From Ophiostoma sp. CBS 140.51 (Eukaryota > Ascomycota > Sordariomycetes > Ophiostomatales > Ophiostomataceae), in assembly GCA_029298735.1 (NCBI GenBank), contig JANSLP010000383.1:1-29283 (forward strand): a DNA stretch of 29,283 nt. Reading direction: 5' to 3'. Below, one piece after another: positions 28,885-29,283 of the stretch. Position numbers and translations under genes: made by a program. The notes beneath the pieces are model-generated. The model was not told where the DNA came from. It ran no database searches and saw only the letters and a list, made by a program, of their open reading frames with translations. Within the stretch, counting starts at the first letter, position 1. Every line of letters begins with the position of its first letter.

Positions 28885-29283
28885 TGTTACGAACATGGCC
28901 CCCACGGGCCTCGCCAGTAGGCCCAAGACGACACGGCCGACCCCTCAACGGGAACGGAGGAAATATAATGCGACCAATGCCTAGCGGGCGGTGCAAGTGT
29001 GGCTGAAAGCAGCCTGGCTTTCAGAACACGGGAACAAAGGAAGACTAATACGAACGAACCAATCAAAATACACAACGTAAACCTTATAGCACCTTATACA
29101 GAAACCTTATACGGGAATGAGGTTTAAGATAAGAAACCTTATACGGCCTTATACGGAAATATTATACGGATATAAGGTTTATTAGATATATAAGACTGAG
29201 GCTTCCTCCTAGTATACTAGATAGAAGACTTAGTCGCTACCGATTATCTAAAATACAAACCTACATGAACTTGTATTCCTATA
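28885..29283 (+). mobile_element. LTR of the same family as copy 1 (copy 2), running off the window
   Basis: It starts TGTTACGAACATGGCCCCCA exactly as copy 1 does at 14377, in direct orientation 14,508 bp away. It shares TATATAAGACTGAGGCTTCC (from 29187), the CGCTACCGATTATCTAAAAT block and the ACCTACATGAACTT block. Upstream of the TATA it lacks the 48-bp repeats of copy 1 and has five CCTTATA units (29082-29153) and one inverted copy (29171-29177). It interrupts the zinc-cluster gene. Whether an internal retroelement follows cannot be seen. Confidence 0.75.
29082..29177 (+). repeat. CCTTATA repeat cluster in the second LTR copy
   Basis: CCTTATA starts at 29082, 29092, 29105, 29137 and 29147, several followed by CGG, plus its inverse TATAAGG at 29171. 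The cluster is immediately upstream of the LTR's TATA-like box. Confidence 0.7.

Noticed and set aside
14377..29283. The two related LTRs as ends of one giant retroelement
   Set aside because: The 14.5 kb between them holds intact host genes with introns and no gag, pol or integrase sequence, so they are separate insertions.
1..29283. tRNA, rRNA or CRISPR array
   Set aside because: No cloverleaf-like box A/B pairs, rRNA segments or regularly spaced repeats were recognised by eye; a tRNA scan would be needed to exclude a tRNA with certainty.

Overview
The window is genomic DNA from a filamentous ascomycete (Pezizomycotina). The evidence is short GT-AG introns of about 53-121 bp with CTAAC/CTGAC/TACTAAT-like branch sites, pyrimidine-rich 5' leaders, fungal-type siderophore and plant-polysaccharide genes, and solo LTRs of fungal retrotransposons. 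I cannot place it to genus. Codon use and gene types would suit a plant- or litter-associated Sordariomycete, but that is inference.

Left arm (about 430-9900): a three-gene siderophore block. An ABCC-type ABC transporter and a SidF/SidL-type N5-hydroxyornithine acyltransferase lie in tandem on the minus strand. An Mir/Arn-type MFS siderophore-iron transporter diverges on the plus strand. The 1.27-kb intergenic region between the last two carries an inverted pair of GATA sites, one arm of which reads ATCAGATAA on the minus strand, the motif of SreA-type iron regulators. No siderophore NRPS is in the window.

Middle (about 9900-15180): AT-rich sequence; a broken FAD/NAD-reductase (nitrate reductase/cytochrome-b5-reductase-like) fragment; a five-exon Dal5-type (anion:cation symporter) MFS transporter; a solo LTR with a 48-bp tandem repeat; and AT-rich low-complexity DNA.

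Right arm (about 15180-26540): five secreted-protein genes, mostly in divergent pairs. They are a GH28-like right-handed beta-helix protein (-) facing a seven-exon GH127-type beta-L-arabinofuranosidase (+), a single-FAS1-domain protein (-) facing a four-exon GH27 alpha-galactosidase (+), and a four-exon alginate-lyase-family protein (+). The octamer TCCGGAGT occurs five times in the window, each time in a promoter of this group. I read this as a catabolic gene cluster for a plant wall polysaccharide or arabinosylated glycoprotein, possibly under a shared zinc-cluster regulator. Substrate and regulation are inference.

Right edge (about 26540-29283): a solo LTR with a near-perfect 5-bp target duplication, a degenerate unrecognised coding-like stretch, and a zinc-cluster (Zn2Cys6) transcription factor relic. 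The relic is broken by a stop codon, a one-base frameshift in an A run and an LTR running off the window. Retroelements and gene relics therefore bracket the CAZyme group on both sides.
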